Source: Microbulbifer agarilyticus (GTDB lineage Bacteria; Pseudomonadota; Gammaproteobacteria; Pseudomonadales; Cellvibrionaceae). Taken from it: a DNA stretch of 64,000 nt. A model generated the notes under the pieces. It saw nothing but the letters and a program-made list of their open reading frames with translations, made no database searches and had not been told where the DNA came from. Positions 62,416 to 64,000 of the stretch are shown here, piece by piece. Made by a program: the position numbers and the translations under genes. The stretch's first letter is position 1. Each line of letters begins with the position of its first letter. The stretch spans positions 558,001 through 622,000 of the forward strand of contig NZ_JAIUZM010000002.1 of the NCBI RefSeq assembly GCF_020171345.1. Direction: 5' to 3'.

Positions 62416-63276
62416 TTACGCTTTGACTGGTGCGCTGCGCGGATGAAGAATGTGCGCGCACCAATCACTCCAGCTGCCCGCATACAAGCGGGCCTCGCGG
62501 CCGATCAGGTACAGCGAAAACAGGTTTACACAGGCGGTAACGCCTGATCCGCAATAGCACACGATGGCATCATCCGCCGGGATGCTCTGCCAGTGCACTT
62601 GCAGCGCACTCAATGGCAAAATCTTGCCGTCCTCGTCGGTTACTTCCTGCCATGGCTTATTGATTGCACCGGGAATATGCCCGGCAATCGGGTCAATCGG
62701 CTCTTCGTTACCGAGAAATCGCTTGTTCTCTCGGGCGTCCACCAGCTTCCATGGCGGCGTTTCGAGATTGGGGTAGATATCGCTATAGCTCAATAGCTCG
62801 CCAGGTTGAGTTTTCGCCGTAAAGTCGCCCGCTGCGGACGCCTGCGGCTCGCCACTCTCAATTGCCATACCCGAGGCCTGCCAGGCTGCGAAACCGCCGT
62901 TCAAAATTGCAACATTGATGTGGCCAAAATGGCGCAGCAGCCACCAGGCACGTGCGGCGAAGGCAAAGCGCTGTGCGTCGTACAGCACGACCTGTGTGTT
63001 TTCGCTGATACCCCGGCTGCGGGCAAACTCGGAAAATTGCTGTGCGGTAGGGAGGGGGTGGCGGCCGCCGTAGCGCTCGGTAGGTGCGGAGAGGTCCCGG
63101 TGCAGGCATGCATACTGCGCACCGGGGATATGTGCTTGTTCAAACGCCTGCTGCCCGGCTTCCTTATCCGCCAGATCATAACGGCAATCCAGGACGACCA
63201 GCTGGCCATCCCCAAGGCTCTGCTGTTTCTGCAGCTCAGCCAGCTCGGCGACTTCAATCACACCCTGATAATTCAT
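62416..63276 (-). CDS. sseA: Sulfurtransferase (rhodanese / 3-mercaptopyruvate type)
   Basis: 286 residues, two tandem rhodanese domains. The catalytic Cys242 in VCYCGSGVTACVN sits in the second domain; the CGSGVT loop is the mercaptopyruvate sulfurtransferase version, not the CRKGVT rhodanese one. The first domain (VVLDCRYDLADKEAGQQAFEQAHIPGA) lacks a catalytic Cys. It transfers sulfur from 3-mercaptopyruvate to an acceptor such as cyanide or a thiol. It converges on msrA across 24 bases. Confidence 0.88.
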   Translation of the reverse strand: MNYQGVIEVAELAELQKQQSLGDGQLVVLDCRYDLADKEAGQQAFEQAHIPGAQYACLHRDLSAPTERYGGRHPLPTAQQFSEFARSRGISENTQVVLYDAQRFAFAARAWWLLRHFGHINVAILNGGFAAWQASGMAIESGEPQASAAGDFTAKTQPGELLSYSDIYPNLETPPWKLVDARENKRFLGNEEPIDPIAGHIPGAINKPWQEVTDEDGKILPLSALQVHWQSIPADDAIVCYCGSGVTACVNLFSLYLIGREARLYAGSWSDWCAHILHPRSAPVKA

Positions 63277-63397
63277 ATCAACTGCTTTTTATTGTCTTTA
63301 TAGCGCCTCAAATTAAGCTGCTGGAACCGATTTGTCCAGCGTCGAAAGAGACTGTCTTGGAACGCAAATAGGTTCGCTAATCACTGGGGTAAAACCC

Positions 63398-64000
63398 TTA
63401 TGGGTTTTCCGTGTAGCGACTTCCACTTACGGTTGGCGTGTGCCGTTGGCCCTCTGCCCGTGGCGCTTCGTCGGGGAGCGGGGTCTGCTCACCTTCCTCT
63501 TGCGCGCGCTGAGACTCCAATTCGGCAATTTTTGCCTCCAGCTGCGCTTGCCGTGCGAGTTCCTCTTTTCGACAGCCGAGTACACTTTCGGCGATTGACG
63601 ATTCCGGGTGATCCAGGAAGTCTGCCGCGGCTTGTTCCGCACATTCGCTTGCGGAAATGACATCGTGGGACAGATCGGGGAAAAGCACCCACTGGTGATT
63701 TGGCAACTTCTTGCGCGCAACATCGGCATCGTCAACCGATAGCACCGGGTCCAGGGCGCCGTGCATGACCAGTGTGGGTACGGGGGTTTGAATGGCTTGT
63801 GATTCCAGCATAGGTGCGGCGGGCATGGCCCAAATTCGACACTGCATCTGCATCATATCGATGTCCGCACGTACAGAACTGCCGAGGATACCGCTTCTCG
63901 CAGCGAGTTGACTGGCCTCGTCGAAGTCAACGAAGGGGGCTTCCTCAAAGCAAAAATGGCTGATGCCTGCGGCATCGCCAAAGTTGGGGTCGAGTACCAG
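63398..64000 (-). CDS. Alpha/beta hydrolase, 3' part (runs off the right edge)
   Basis: The frame is open to the right end, so only the C-terminal 200 residues are visible. The segment TPVPTLVMHGALDPVLSVDDADVARKKLPNHQWVLFPDLSHD carries the late strand with the catalytic Asp (ALDPV) and the His (LSHD) of an alpha/beta hydrolase, most like TAP/prolyl-aminopeptidase relatives. A charged Glu/Gln-rich tail (about 60 residues after AAADFLDHP) is unusual for the family. The nucleophile and N-terminus lie outside the window. Confidence 0.78.
   Translation of the reverse strand: MVLDPNFGDAAGISHFCFEEAPFVDFDEASQLAARSGILGSSVRADIDMMQMQCRIWAMPAAPMLESQAIQTPVPTLVMHGALDPVLSVDDADVARKKLPNHQWVLFPDLSHDVISASECAEQAAADFLDHPESSIAESVLGCRKEELARQAQLEAKIAELESQRAQEEGEQTPLPDEAPRAEGQRHTPTVSGSRYTENP

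Noticed and set aside
1-64000. CRISPR arrays, tRNA or rRNA genes, insertion sequences, prophage
   Set aside because: I found no regularly spaced direct repeats, no tRNA-like CCA-ended cloverleaf stretch, no rRNA signature and no transposase or integrase frame.

Overview
The window looks like the chromosome of a marine-type gammaproteobacterium, most like the Cellvibrionales (Microbulbifer and relatives). Reasons: the gene set is typically gammaproteobacterial (greB, slyX, yciH, rsmJ, cmoA/cmoB/cmoM, sdaA, putA), base composition is moderately GC-rich and even, and intergenic spaces are short with GC-rich hairpin terminators. The genus is an inference. I see no rRNA, tRNA, CRISPR array, insertion sequence, integrase or phage gene; this is ordinary core chromosome with a few accessory islands.

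Layout. 1-12 kb: the end of a probably broken 2-oxoglutarate oxygenase gene, then an aromatic amino acid block (maiA, a divergent MarR regulator, an aromatic aminotransferase, a class II DAHP synthase), a GST, a lipoprotein M3 oligopeptidase, and an Lrp-type regulator divergent from a fused indolepyruvate:ferredoxin oxidoreductase. 12-20 kb: a ChrR anti-sigma/ECF sigma pair divergent from a tightly coupled operon (NTF2-like, SDR, FAD amine-oxidase-like, DUF1365, CFA-type methyltransferase, DUF2878, lipoprotein). This resembles a singlet-oxygen response and fatty-acid-modifying unit, and both divergent promoters share the same element spacing. 20-36 kb: two very large di-haem cytochrome c proteins, an orphan curlin-repeat amyloid protein behind a 1.2 kb gene-free gap, putA with its divergent Lrp-type regulator, a DMT transporter, an acyl-CoA dehydrogenase, a protein resembling plant red chlorophyll catabolite reductase, and a ThuA-domain protein.

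36-50 kb: S9 peptidase and greB (overlapping), an AGCS symporter, a 883-residue membrane protein that looks like an M48 peptidase without its HEXXH motif, yciH, a Kv-type channel with a zinc ribbon, a class C beta-lactamase-like esterase, slyX, a DnaA-box-bearing gap, an OmpA-type lipoprotein and a membrane-anchored LEA-like 11-mer repeat protein. 50-64 kb: rsmJ, sdaA, the wobble-uridine genes cmoB and cmoA with a PreP-like M16 peptidase, a DUF599 protein, cmoM, a membrane J-protein, a porin, a methyltransferase, msrA, a sulfurtransferase, and the 3' part of an alpha/beta hydrolase running off the right edge.

How it works together: amino-acid use dominates (tyrosine/phenylalanine, aryl or branched 2-oxo acids, proline, serine, alanine or glycine uptake), beside oxidative and light-stress functions (ECF-ChrR regulon, MsrA, sulfurtransferase) and translation or tRNA-modification genes. 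All identifications rest on reading motifs and family resemblance from memory, with no database search.
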